A stretch of DNA of 64,000 nucleotides. It comes from Cylicocyclus nassatus (taxonomy: Eukaryota; Nematoda; Chromadorea; Rhabditida; Strongylidae). The notes beneath the pieces are model-generated. The model did no database searches, was not told the origin of the DNA, and saw only the letters and a list, made by a program, of their open reading frames with translations. The translations under genes and the position numbers were made by a program. Of this stretch, positions 45,173 through 57,900 are shown piece after piece. The DNA is taken from assembly GCA_958299035.1 (NCBI GenBank), contig CATQJL010000316.1:40660025-40724024 (forward strand), given 5' to 3'. The stretch's first letter is position 1. Each line of letters opens with the position of its first letter.

Positions 45173-45928
45173 CTTTAAAATCACAAATTTGTTCTACTGG
45201 CTGTTGTTCAAAGGTATTGAAGAGATTCTTTGAAGAAATACTGCTGTATCCTATCTAAATCATAGCATGTGGAAAGGAAAGAAATTTTTTCATTGATGAT
45301 GTTGACCCTCAGCAGTAGCGCAATTTATTCATGAAAAGTAATCATAATTCCATCCAGGTTATCGTTTCGCGGATGTGAAGATAGTACTCGAACCAGCATT
45401 AAAAGGCACATTTTTGTTTTACAAATTATTACGAATGACCACGGTCACCAAATATCCTCCCCTTGTAAAAACAGCCACAATTAGCTCTCTTCCGCTTGCA
45501 GACAACAGAGTGCTTGAGTAACTTGGTCTCGCCGGTACTTTTGGAAGCGTTTATCTGGGAACAGCCTTACGTTCAATCTAATGCTAAAATCATAAGAAAA
45601 CGCTGATTTTTGGAAAAGAAGCTTTTGAAATGCAAATTACCTGTCTTTACAAGAATAGGTATGACATGATTACGTTGCAATGGGGTATACATGCAACCAG
45701 CCACGTTTATCATTTCGATTGAATGCCTCATTCAAACATTTTGATAGGCGATTCAGTAAAATCTAATTTTGATTGTATCTCCTTTGAAACTCCTGTGCTG
45801 CTTCCGAGACTTACCGTACCAACAGTGTTAAAAATCCTCACAATCATGCGGAGTTGTTCCCACTTTGTCTCATTATTTCTATCACGTAGAGTAAAACACC
45901 AACCAAAACTCCTTTATCTTTGTTTAGT

Positions 45929-48900
45929 ATGATCGGAATTATATTTGCACACCAACGTTGGGCAATTGCTGTACTGCTTATTCTCACATTTTTGATACTC
46001 TATATAAGGTGAGTTATTCAAGTAAGAACTCTCCATACCGTTTTGAACCCATAATTTTCCCTGATATCATATTTATTCTGGCCCATTTCAACTTCTTTTC
46101 TTACATTGGCAGAAGTACACCCGAAGTATTTTTTGCTCATGTTTGAGATAAACTTATGATAGATTAGAACGTTGTAAGGTGATTCCGTTTATTTTTCATA
46201 CCCCCAAATCGCGATATTCAATACTTCTTCGTCATCTCTCCAACAACTTAATGATTTAACCGTCTTTGTTTGCACGTGAACAACCTTTTAAGCCTTTTGC
46301 AAATTAATTCTTGTTTTACGATGTATTGATCAATCACACATGCTGTATCTATCGAGATACCTGCGGTGCATTTTAGTGAAGTAAGTGCGACTGTTCACTG
46401 TTTGAAGTGTGATGCGTTATCGATCAGATCAAGTAAAAAAATTCAAAAAATAAATATGCTCCAAAGGAAATCGTTTATAACAGGATTATTTTTTTGTATT
46501 GTGCGGGCAGAGGTTCTTCGCGTTTCTCAATGGTCTCTTGGCATACAATCTCAACAGCTCGTGCGGATTCAAATCCCAGAAGGACAAAAATATGCTTCAA
46601 ACTGAGGTTTAACATGATAAGAAAGTGGAGCTGGTAATCAATAATCTGCTTTCGCAAGCAACAAGATACTTAAGTCATATATTCTTGGATCACGATTAAC
46701 TATAAGCTCTATGCGCCATATGCTGCACTTTGGTTAAAAAATGTGCAATGGGTCCGTAAGGGTGAGCAAGCCACATGCTGCAGTTCGGTTAGAACTTCTT
46801 CAAGTTTGGTTTTGAATCATCCGCTCAGTTTATGTTGTGTATTATGCGAAATCCCTTAGGAATTTGGAAGTTTTTCTTTTGAACATCCGTTTTCTTGAAC
46901 CACTTCTACAATACGAAGCGAAATGAAGAAAGGAAAAAAGTGGTGCAGTATTCAAAACATTGTAATGCCCCTTTCGCGGTGTTGTGATATGTTGCCACAT
47001 TTTGATATCAAGTTTTATCAGTTGAAGTTAGATTGTTCCTTTCTTAAAATATGTCTCTATGTATTAATGTATGAGTGTACGCTTGATCGCTGTTTTTTGC
47101 GCGAATTGAAATTTAATAGGGAGAAACGGGGGCAGCATAATCTTGTTTATTAATGGTTAGCGCAGCAAAGTCCAGCAAGATATTCAGCAAACTTACTTTA
47201 ATATTTACTCAGTGATTTTGACGCACAAAGAGATATTATGTTGAAATGCACCCTGTAAAATCTCTATATATATAAAACTCAAAAATTGTCTGTATGGAGG
47301 GTATATGAGTTAAGAAACGCGCGCCATTCAAGCGATTGGGCTGAAAGTTTGCACACAGATGTTTTCGACCCTGAAGACGGTATTAGGCTACCTTTCACTG
47401 GAATTCGCTGGGTCCTTCTATGGATTTATTGATTTGCTTACGTTTTTCTAAGGAATTGAAGGCTTATCATGTTTAATCAAGCTTTTCCCCATAGTCATGT
47501 AAAAGAGGGCGGTGAAGCTCATTTTCACCTCAGCATCACAAGGATGCGGTTTGAAGGCGGATGTCCCAGAGTAAGTCATCCATAACATATAACGGTTGTT
47601 TCATACTGCAGTCGCTGCAGCAACGACAGTCGATCGATCGATATCTTTTGTCCGCCCCAATATGACTGCAACTGCTGCAGTGACTGCAGTATGAAACAAC
47701 TCTAAGAGGGGGGGGGGAGGCTTGAGTGCAGGTGAGCAATGACCCGGGCTGGGCCGGGAAAGCCATATAGTACTTTAAAATTTGACAACTATGTAGCGCA
47801 GAGACGCAAAAATTTTGGATGTGAGGTACAGGGCTTATCAGTTGCAGTGTCGAATGCGCCAGCATTTCCACGCGCGTAGGACTCTGCACCTTTTCCGCGA
47901 ATATGCTCTCTAATCATATCCAATTGATTGAGGCTTCGCTTTTCCCACGCTGGGAAAGTGATCAGAGAGCATGTTGGCGAAAGAGGTGCAGAGTTCAGGC
48001 GAAGCGGCCCCGCGGGAGCGGAGTAGCTAGTGCCCGACGCTGCAGTTGATGAGCCCTGTAGGACTCCAGGGGCTGACTGGTACTTTGGTACTTATCAGTC
48101 ATGTTTGGTCCAAAAACAGGAACTTAATATAGAATGATCTCGTCTCTATATTGGGAAAGAAGATGATGAACCCAACTTGGAGTATGTGGTAATTATTTGA
48201 AATCTTCTTATTTGTAGCAAGAGGGAGCGGTTTTCGTTCGCAGGAACAGAAGAAGCCATGAGGATACTCGAAGAAAACGAGCTCAAAATAAGGAGGTAAT
48301 GTGAAGATATGTTCAGTATAAGCAAATCGTCGATATTTGTATGACCTTTAAGACTGCATCAGCTCGAAGACTACTGCTAAGTGCAGGTAATCACCCTCTA
48401 AGGCATAAAATTAGCGAGAGCAGGTTGTATATGCTGCAGCTGGAGAATGTAGTAAATTCGATGGCACATCTTACAATTCTGTGCAAGATTTTACGATTGC
48501 GCACATTTGAGAGGAAACAATAAATTAGTACCCTATTTTCAGGTGTATAAGCCGCAGCCTTTTTGCTCTAAACGCGAGCAGACCCAGGCGTGCCGCCGCG
48601 CATATGTCTCGCAAAGCGGTCGCCTTAGCGCATGCTCTCACTTAATGCACTCCATGATGACAGTCAGTCTTTTGGCGCGTTCGCCTTTAGAGCGAAAAGG
48701 GTGCGGCTTATACACCTGAAAATAGGGTAGCTTACATTGCCACTCAAAAGTCTAAGCTCGTAAACACGTACATCCCCTCTTGAGTGGTGAGAAGTCTAAA
48801 TAGAGCCGTCATGTCTCGCTCGCTAGATATTCTTCATATCCTGATTCTTAAAGGCAGCGGCTCGGCAGATTGACCTACCTCAGATTTTAACACAGATGGA

Positions 48901-51900
48901 TAAGAGGCCCTTCAAGTGAACCAAAACAGCAACTCCGCGCTGAAAATGTGAACTCTGCAAGCCAGGGGGCGGCCCAAGCGGCGCTCCCCTTCCTCCTTTC
49001 GCCCCCTAACACCTTGTTCGGACGAGTATTTCCTCCGCTAGAAGACGCGCCGTCACTCGTAGCTTCGTAGGGCAGAATTGTTCTAGCGTTCTCTACCTCC
49101 TTACTCTGCTCTCTGACGGCAGAGAAAAACGGCTCACTCGTCCGCGTCCGTCCTAGGGGGGGGGGGTCAAAAGACCGGGTTTTCCCCCATTTTTGAGCTA
49201 AGGGGAGTTTATATCGTGATTCAGGGGGCCGGAATAGCCCCAAATCTGCCAAAACCGCGAAGTTGAAAATCTGCCGAGCCACTGCCTTCAAGCGTAATGG
49301 ATGCTAGGACATTGCCTTACAAGCTGAGATTTTCACTATTTTGCATGATCTGGGGATCCCAAGGGGGAATCTGCCCTTGTTTTCCAAATTTTCCATCTTT
49401 TCGTAAACTCGATTAAAACTGGCAAAGTCACACTGAGGATCTATCGTGGCTGCTAAGCATGCTTTTGAAATGACAACTGAAATGTGAAAATTTTGATTTG
49501 ATAACCTTCAGCTCACAAATAGTGGTTCATCGAAGTTTTCGACATCCTGAGATTCATTGTTAATACTTCAAACATGTCAAGCAGTAAAATAGTATATCCT
49601 CAGTAGAATTTTGCAGCGTTTTCATCGATTCGTAGGAAGACAATTGGCTTTGAAAATGAAAGGTTATCCCCTGGGCCCCCAGGGGATCACACTACTATAT
49701 AAGTTTTTCACCACATGGCAATGTCCTGTCATCCATCTTGCTCAGTCATCAGGGTATGAGAACCTTCATAGGATAGGGATAAGTAGAGAAAGATGAATAA
49801 AGATATATTAGGGTGCACGGTAAAAAATGGGACAGCTTAATTTTAAGGTTTTAAGTTCCACCAACAACAAGCAGACTACAACTCAAACGTCGCTTACATA
49901 AACGACCTTCGCCTATTATTCTGGCAACGCGTTACCGCTACTCTCTCATAACAGTACGCGTGGCGCCGTGAAGAACTCAGACTGGGTTTCTAAAACAAAT
50001 CTCAATCTTGCGCTGCCATACCGTAAAGTCGTAAAGCAAGTAACATACCATTCGAAAGAGCTCTCTATGCTCTTTCAAACGATATGTTAAGCGCCTGAGA
50101 TTTCTTTTCAATTTCAGAAAAGAAAGCGAAAAAAAGATAGCTATCTATGGCACAAAAAACCAAAAATCATGTTTTGCCCTATATTTTCCGAAGATAGATA
50201 AAATCTGAGATAAGCTGCATATGGATGGATAGAGCGCAAAAAGCTCTATCAGATGGTGCCTAGAAGACATGCGTTTACCTGCAAAGAATTGAATAACACG
50301 TATTTTCGTTCTCAAAGCTACTAATAGCCATATCTCCTGACTTTGAGAGCTGAGGCCACCAAGCCGTCGTGGGTTTGGTGACCGTCCACCACCCACTCCA
50401 GCAGTGGTACTTTGGGTAGTCTCAGATGTTTCGCTGCGCAGATACTGCTCAAACTTCGTAATTTATCGAAGTGACTAACTTTGCATTTCAGCAAGTATAA
50501 AAATTATTGAGTATGTAAATGACCTTATATAGGTATTATCTGAAAGCGAATAACATGTTCTAACATCTATCAGAATTGGAAGGTCTAATCGCTTTTCGTT
50601 CTTGAGAAACCTCCAGTTATTTCGTAAGCGTCCCATTTTTTACCGTTCACCCTAATATAAAGGAGATATGAACGCTCTTCGTCATATACCCTCCCCTCCC
50701 CAGCGGGCAAGTACGTGCATACGAACCTAATACAGATATCTCCACCCTTCAAATCCTGAAGTTATCCTGCCAATGACAAGCGCTACCTTTTTTGTTATTA
50801 TTTTTTCAGCTTTCTTCCATGTTCACACTCTAGGTTTTGCACATTTGGAAAATCAAGATGGATTTCGTTTATAAACGAGAAAGCAAAGAGTATATCGTTT
50901 TTCGGGATGGGGAGGAGCTACCAGCCTCCCCTCATCAAATAGAACGCTTAGAAATGCTTAATCAAATCATATGTTTTTTCTTCCAGACAACCTCATCAAA
51001 TTGAAAAAAATAAGGCCATCACGTAGGCCATCATGTTCTAACTCGATGTCCACAACGCAATTCAAAATCGCGCTTCAAGCACTCAAATGCCTTGCTTACA
51101 GCCAAAACGCAATGATATGACACCAGCTTGTTGTACCAGTGAGTGAACTCAAACTATCAAAAAAATGTTATGAAACTCCAGATGAGTCAAATCCGTGTCC
51201 AACTATTTTTCTGATTAGTTCAAACTGGATATCTGTTGAGTTGGACACGATGCTTCGCTCATATAATTTTTTTAGCATTTTTTCCATGAACTGTACGGTT
51301 GAGGAGATTTTCCGCCTAATATAGTGTGCTTGTGGTGCCGAGAAAATGAGGTCAAATTTACCCGTGAAAATACGCCTACGTCTGTGACGCCGGCTACTAC
51401 CGTTTGATTTAACGGGATTGGAGAGTGGAAGGCGACCGCTCGCACCCGCAACGCAGCCCTGCTCTCTCTCTCTCGCGAGCGCGCTTTCCAAGGCCCCGCA
51501 TACCCCACGAGATTTCAGTCGCGACCCGATTCAGAAACATTTGTTATTTGTTCATAACTTATCGTAAGGAGTCTCTGAACGTACGAAAAACAGGGTAAAA
51601 AAAAACAGGGTAAACAGGGAAAAACAGGCCTCGAAGCCCCGCCTTTCAGCCGCCAATCCGTTTAATCTAATATGTGTTTTATGTACTTTTGAGCCAGAGT
51701 GCGCAGCGTGCGCGCGTAGGTGGAGTACGCAACGTACGCTCCTATGATGAAATATCCGAGCATATGCTGCGTATGTAACGTACGCCCGCACGCCGCGCAC
51801 TTTGGTTCAACTCTTACCTTCCTTCTACTCTGTAGAAATTGTTACCGCAAGTGAGCCCTACATTTGAAAGCTGCTAATGACATCATTTGAAATGTCTTAT

Positions 51901-54900
51901 GTTGCTGCCCATAGCTCCAAGTATTGAAAATCGAGCATCATAAAAAATAATCATGTAATTTCAGAGACATCATTTGGACTGCAAAAGGACCAGTAACCTA
52001 CGAAGAAGTTGAACAAAATGTCTTTCGCCCAAACAACTACAAGATTGTTGAATACACTTTTCCTATTCCGAAATTGGATTTTGTTGAGAAACCCTCTTGT
52101 GCAAAGGTATTACACTTACGAGAACGTTATTTTACACATGTGCAGTGTCAACTGATATCGTGGTTCAACATCGCATGATAAATCGAAGAGAAGTTCTGTA
52201 AGGAGTGATCCATAGATCATATTCAGACCGGCTGACAAAACGCGCTATCGGTATTGAACTGCGGATTACAAACTCTCTATATACAGTGCTGACCAAAAAT
52301 ATAATTCCACCCTGAAAACTGCCTTAACTCAACTGCTTCTCAACGAATTAATCTGAAATTTTGGTACAGTTGTGTGTTTGACAGGCTACCATCAGTAACT
52401 AAAAAAGATCCCGCTTTTGTTTAATTATTCAGGAACAAATCAAAAATTTCGAAAAAAGCACGCTTGAAGGTTGGCCAAAACTATAATTCCACCTAAGGTT
52501 TCTGTCCACTAAAGTAATTCTCGGCTTCCAAAGTTTTTTGTGCATATACACAATCAAAAGTCAAAACAGTCGCTTTAGTCCGGCTGTGTCATATCTTTAT
52601 GAGAAACGCTTATCTGCTTTATTTTCGCTCAAAAATACTTTCATGCGCATTTTGTTCCCAAGAATGTGTTTTTATGGGTGATTGCGCAACTTTTTGACTG
52701 GTTTGGAAACGATAGATCTCCATCTATCTTATAGATGATTAGCGAATTGAGAACTAGAACAAAGATTTGAATTTCATATTTTAAGGGCACCCAACATAGA
52801 CCTAAGCTCCCTGCTCTCAAACAAATTTTTGCCTTCAAAAATGGTTTATGTTATTTTTGTAAGCTTAAAATGGTGTAACGCATTATTTACATAAAAAGAA
52901 GTTTGTATACTATACTTACGATTGTTCGCCAAGTCGCATTTTGCTTCGTTTTCAAACCATAAATTTTCGCGGATCAATAATAATATTTAAGCAATCCCAA
53001 AGTACTTACCAAGTGGTATCTTTCCTGATTTTTTGCCACAGTTTAGCTGCTAGATAGTGAAAACACCCTGTATTGTATGTTGCCTTGTGACTCACGTGAG
53101 CATTACGGTCAGGACCAAAAATAAGTTCGAGGCTTTTTGCAAATCAGTTTTTGCAGGTTGAATTCTCAAGCCTGCATGCTAGGACCTGCGGAAATCTGCA
53201 ACCGCTGCATCCGGACTCTTAACGTACAACAGCGTTATTACTCTACTTCACGCTCATGAGAACATTGCAGAAAGATTTTGAAGGCAAATATTTGAGCGAG
53301 GCCTGCGCTTAGGTCTATGGTGGGTGTCCTTTAAATGTGAAAACTCAAAATTTTTTTCACTAGTTCTCACTTCGCTAAGCATCTATAAGATAGATGGAGC
53401 CCTATCGTTTCCAAACCAGTCAAAAAACTGCAAAATCATCCATAAAAACACATTTTTGGGAACAAAATACGCATGGAAGTTTTTTGAGCGAAAAAAGCAG
53501 ATAAGCGTTTGTTATAAAGATATGACACAGCTGGACTAAAGCGACTATTTTGACTTTTGATTATGTATATGCAGAAAAAACTTTGGAAGCCGAGAATTAC
53601 TTTAGTGGACAGAAACCTTAGGTGGAATTATGGTTTTGGCCAACCTTCAAGCCTGCTTTTTTCGAAATTTTTGATTTTTTTCCCGAATAATCAAAAACGG
53701 GATCCTTTCAGTTACTGATGGTAGCCTGTTAAACACACATCTGTACCAAATTTCAGATTAATTCGTTGAGAAGCAGTTGAGTTACGGCAGTTTTCAGGGT
53801 GGAATTATAGTTTTGGCCAGCACTGTATTAGGTAGGCCGAAACTTCTGTCGCACCATTTTCGAAAACTCATAACTCCTGAGCTTTCCAACCAATTTGCTT
53901 GCATTCGGTTTTATTTGAAAGAGCAAATCGTTCTCTTCATAGCGGTGTCTTAGCGGCTTCCCAATGGGCATATATTGCGTAGACAGAGGCGGTAGATTAC
54001 TCAAATTTTGGATTTTCTGTGTAAGGTCATTAAAAATCTACAGCTTGCAGTTGAACTCGGAGCAGTCATTATTATAGCTTCTATCACTTGCACTTCCCAG
54101 CTATGCAAAGCTTGTGCTTCTCTATGAAAAGTTATGATTTTCAAGAAAATACCGAAACAAATCAAATTCGTCCTTTTGTATTGCTTGCTCGAAAATCATA
54201 ACTTTCATAGACACGCTCAAACAGCACAAACTTCGCACATTCAGAAAGAGCAGGTAGTAGAACCTATGATACTGACTGCTCCGATTTCTACTGCAACCGC
54301 AAGTTTCAGGTTTTTTATGACCCTATGAAGAAAATTCGAAATTTGAGTACTTTTCTTCTACCGCTCCTATTCAAGCAACGCATGTCTACTGAAAAATCTC
54401 TAAAGCACCCCTATAAAGAAAACTTATTGCTCTTTCAGATAAAAGTAAAAACAGGCAAATTGGTTTGTAAATACAGAAGTTATGAATTTTTGATGATGCG
54501 ACAGTACTTTTGGACCAACTAATAAATGAGAAGGGGTACTACAGGTTGAAAGTATTAGGTTGTTGGATGTTTTCTGTTACACTTTTTACTATAATTTTCA
54601 ATCTCAGAAGCCTTGGAAAGATCTCACATTTACGGCATATGGGCAGGATCAAAAGGCTTATTCATCGGTACCGTCGCATCCGCGATCCGTGCGCAAAACA
54701 CCCACTTTGTGGCTGAAAGTCTGTTCTGCTATCATTTTTGTAAATGAGCTGGCATTCTTTTAGGTGATGAGCGATAAACCACATAATATGGTAATCGAGT
54801 AGGACATAGCCTGTAGCGTTTAGCAAATATGGGGACATAACACATACAAGTCTACACACGTTTTTCTGAGCGGTTCAAATGTCAGTATGCGCCATCTTTG

Positions 54901-57900
54901 CAATCATCGACATTTTAACGAAGAAAACTTTTTTTAAAAAATTTCAAAAAGTCATTTTAAAGTTTTCTGTATTCATTTCTACATGATGCACATAAAAAGA
55001 AGAATTTAGGAAAGTTTCTGAATTTTTTATTTTTATTTAATTTTTTTAAAATTTTTTTTTACCTCTCGTTACTAGAGCGCTAGAGGCACCGAATGCCTCC
55101 ATGTAAGAGACAATGCCAGAATACGTTCTAAAAAATTTCTGGAAGAGAAAAAGCATAAGTAGATGCAGAGAAAAAAAATCAGAATAGAAACAGAAAATTT
55201 GAGTGCTTTTACAAAGCTGCCGTAAACTTTTGGTCGTTAGTGCACTTGCGGCATTAAAGGCGGCGTCCGGGCAAAATTTCGCATCTCATGATTCTGCCAT
55301 TCTGGGGCCTTTCCGTGGCCCTGATTACAGCTGTAAAGTCGAAATTGTTCAAAACTCCCAAAAAACCCGGTTCTGGGGGACTCTCTCTTCAAAAGGTGGA
55401 CGAGTTTCGAATCGCTTGTCCCCATCGTCATGCCAGCGGGAGGAGCTGCAACTGCATGGATACAGTTGCATTGCAGTATGCAGTGCAACTGCAATGCAAC
55501 TGCAATGCAACCGCACCCTGCGTAAGCACTCGTCTTCAGGGGTGGTTTGTGATACGAAGGGTCGGCTTGTGATACGTATCACAGGCCCGTATCTCCTTTT
55601 AGAGGCCACGTCAAAGGATTGGACCAACGCAGATCGGATACTCATGGGCCCCTCTTTACAACTGCGTGATAATCTGGGTGGATGGATCTTGCCTGGACGC
55701 TGCCTTTAACCATGTTGTTGGGTAGACCCTGCTATGTGCTAAGCGTATCGAATCTGGGGTTTTCAGGAAACTCCTGGAATTTCATAGAAAGATTGGAAAA
55801 AAGTGTAACAGAAATCATCCGACAACCTAAGATATATTTTTTTGGTAAATCCTCTGAGGCATCTGTCATTTGTGATCGTCAGTTGCAGATTTTCGAAAGA
55901 AATTTTACAACAGCGCCGAAGTCTCACAAAGCTACTTGTTGATGCGGTCATTAGAATATAGACTGAATTAATTGCACCTTTTCAGGTGCAATTTGCGTTC
56001 GACTATATTGACCTTTTAGCGTTGTCTTCAAGAAAATTTCTTTCTTGAACACTTTCACTGTCTGAGAACAGGTGCTAGTATCTCATATAAGTTTCCGTAG
56101 ATTTACATTCAATCAGCCGCTGCACTTGAAAATAGGAGGTTGGGTCTTGAACTCTTGTTTTTTTTACTCTACCTGTTTTGCTTCAAAGGAAGGTCGAGAT
56201 TTCAACAAAAAATGCATAATGAGTGCAGAGTTTGCGTTTGTTGTGGCTCTTCATCGCAAAAATCTTGAAAAAGCGATTGCAGAATTTTCCTCAACATGAG
56301 CCTACTACTTTTGTTCATAAGAAGCGTAGGGTTACATTTTAGTAGAGATAAAATCTAAAACGCAAAAAGTCAATTGTTCGCCTTCTCTCAAGCTTAAAAA
56401 GGTGAGCACTTTCGATCTTTCGCAAGGTCTTCTCCCAAATGCTGTAAAACTTGTGGTTGACAACACTGCTAAACCAACCTCAGCTAAATAGGTTTAAGCT
56501 GTTCCATTCATTTCAGAGCTTATGCTTACTCAAACTAGAGGTTCTTAGAAATTTTTTTGGCAATCTTAAGGCCAAAAAATGTTTATCTTCTTTATAATCA
56601 CAATTCCATAAATGGTAACACCGTATGGGAATTTATTAGTGTGCATGTGAGCTTTCTGAGCCAAATCGGAAGTCCTTCCTAAGTGTCATTCAATTTGCAC
56701 CCAGATTTCAGAGCAACAACACTACGAGGTTATATGACCCCGCTTTCACATATTGGCACATACGTTGATTGACATGTATAAGCTATACTCTTGCAGAAAA
56801 TCATGAAAACTAGACTATGCAAGATCTCGTTTTTATGCGATTCCATTGGTAACCTCTCGAGATTCAGATTTTCGGAGAGTGGTTGTCTGTAGCCAATAGA
56901 ACGAGTCCTGAAATTCCTCCAAAGACAATAGAAGAGAGCGAAAGAAACGCTTTCCTTTTGAATGGATACACACACCTCAATCAGGTAAATTGAAAATCTC
57001 TACACCTCTTTCGCGCTTTTTGTTAGAATTAAGTTGGAACATAAGTCTTGCACCGAGGAGAAGAAAACCACAATAACTCAACTCATATTTTTCTTACCTC
57101 CGCATAGGTTCTCGATATCAATAGAGCAAAGCTTTGAAAGGTGAAGCTCAAAGATTTGTTTGAAACCAAAAAGATCCAACTGCCCAAAAATAGGAAGAAT
57201 TAATTCAGTGTGAAAAAATCCTGCAAAAATCCTAAATTGCTCACGCTCATACATCGCGCATTAAACATCAATGTACGCAATTGTAGTATTTGTTGGTTGC
57301 CTGAAACCGAGAAGGCGAAAAATCTTCATGTTTTTACAGAGGCAGTGCTGAGCTGTTTTCACGTCAGCAATCGTATATTGGGCTGTTAACTAAATTTGCA
57401 ACTTCTTCGGTAACTTTACGCTTTTAATCTTGACGCGTTTATTTCATTGTGTAGAATGGAGTGCGGGCTAACCAATTGGAACAAACCGCTCCTTTTTTAG
57501 TAACAAATTAGAAATCCAGGTGTTTTTCGAAATTTTGAAAAAATTTGAGAATTTATGGGGTTTATAAGCAAAATAAAGCCGTTTGCAATTTAGATCACGC
57601 ACAACGATTCTAAGATTGTACACAGATTTTTGCCAGATGTTGTTTTATTTCACTCAACAAAAAAAATGGAATTTGGAGGCAACTGGTGATCCTCGCGAAA
57701 TTGGACGAGCTGCTCTACGCAAGGCTGCTAAGTGCCAATCGTCAATGATTATGATATCAGAATCTAAAAATTCGCCGAAACTTGGCGTAAGGGGGTTACT
57801 TGCCTGCTGAATACGAAAATCATATTCATTTTTTCGATTAATTCTCTTTTCGTGCTCAAGGCCAAACCCCATATCGTAAAAGTACCGCGGTCTCACAAAA

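Larger units (their letters stand above)
40335..45928. other. Repeat-dense intergenic region
   Basis: No supported gene. GC-rich patches at 40340-40640, 40920-41000, 41330-41410 and 42960-43140 share words such as GGCTCGGCCG and GAGCCGCGGCTC, suggesting one older repeat broken by later insertions. Elements at 41408-42545, 42600-42975, 43205-43616, 43700-44010 and 44768-45172 are listed separately. ORFs inside those elements (for example 43258-43653, 44614-45084) are repeat sequence. Confidence 0.5.

Noticed and set aside
45505..45590. Glycine-loop-like peptide LGLAGTFGSVYLGT
   Set aside because: Resembles a kinase P-loop, but a stop codon directly precedes it with no usable acceptor, and no other kinase motif follows.
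48887..49291. 134-codon minus ORF
   Set aside because: Confined to a GC-rich MITE between its inverted ends.
52641..53539. Two short ORFs with matching peptides, minus and plus
   Set aside because: They look like a conserved peptide pair but are the same sequence on the two inverted arms of the element at 52284-53825.
55203..55709. 168-codon plus ORF with an apparent N-terminal hydrophobic start
   Set aside because: It coincides with a TTAAAGGC-ended repeat including its inverted termini and GCAACTGCAA array; the peptide is a translation of the repeat.
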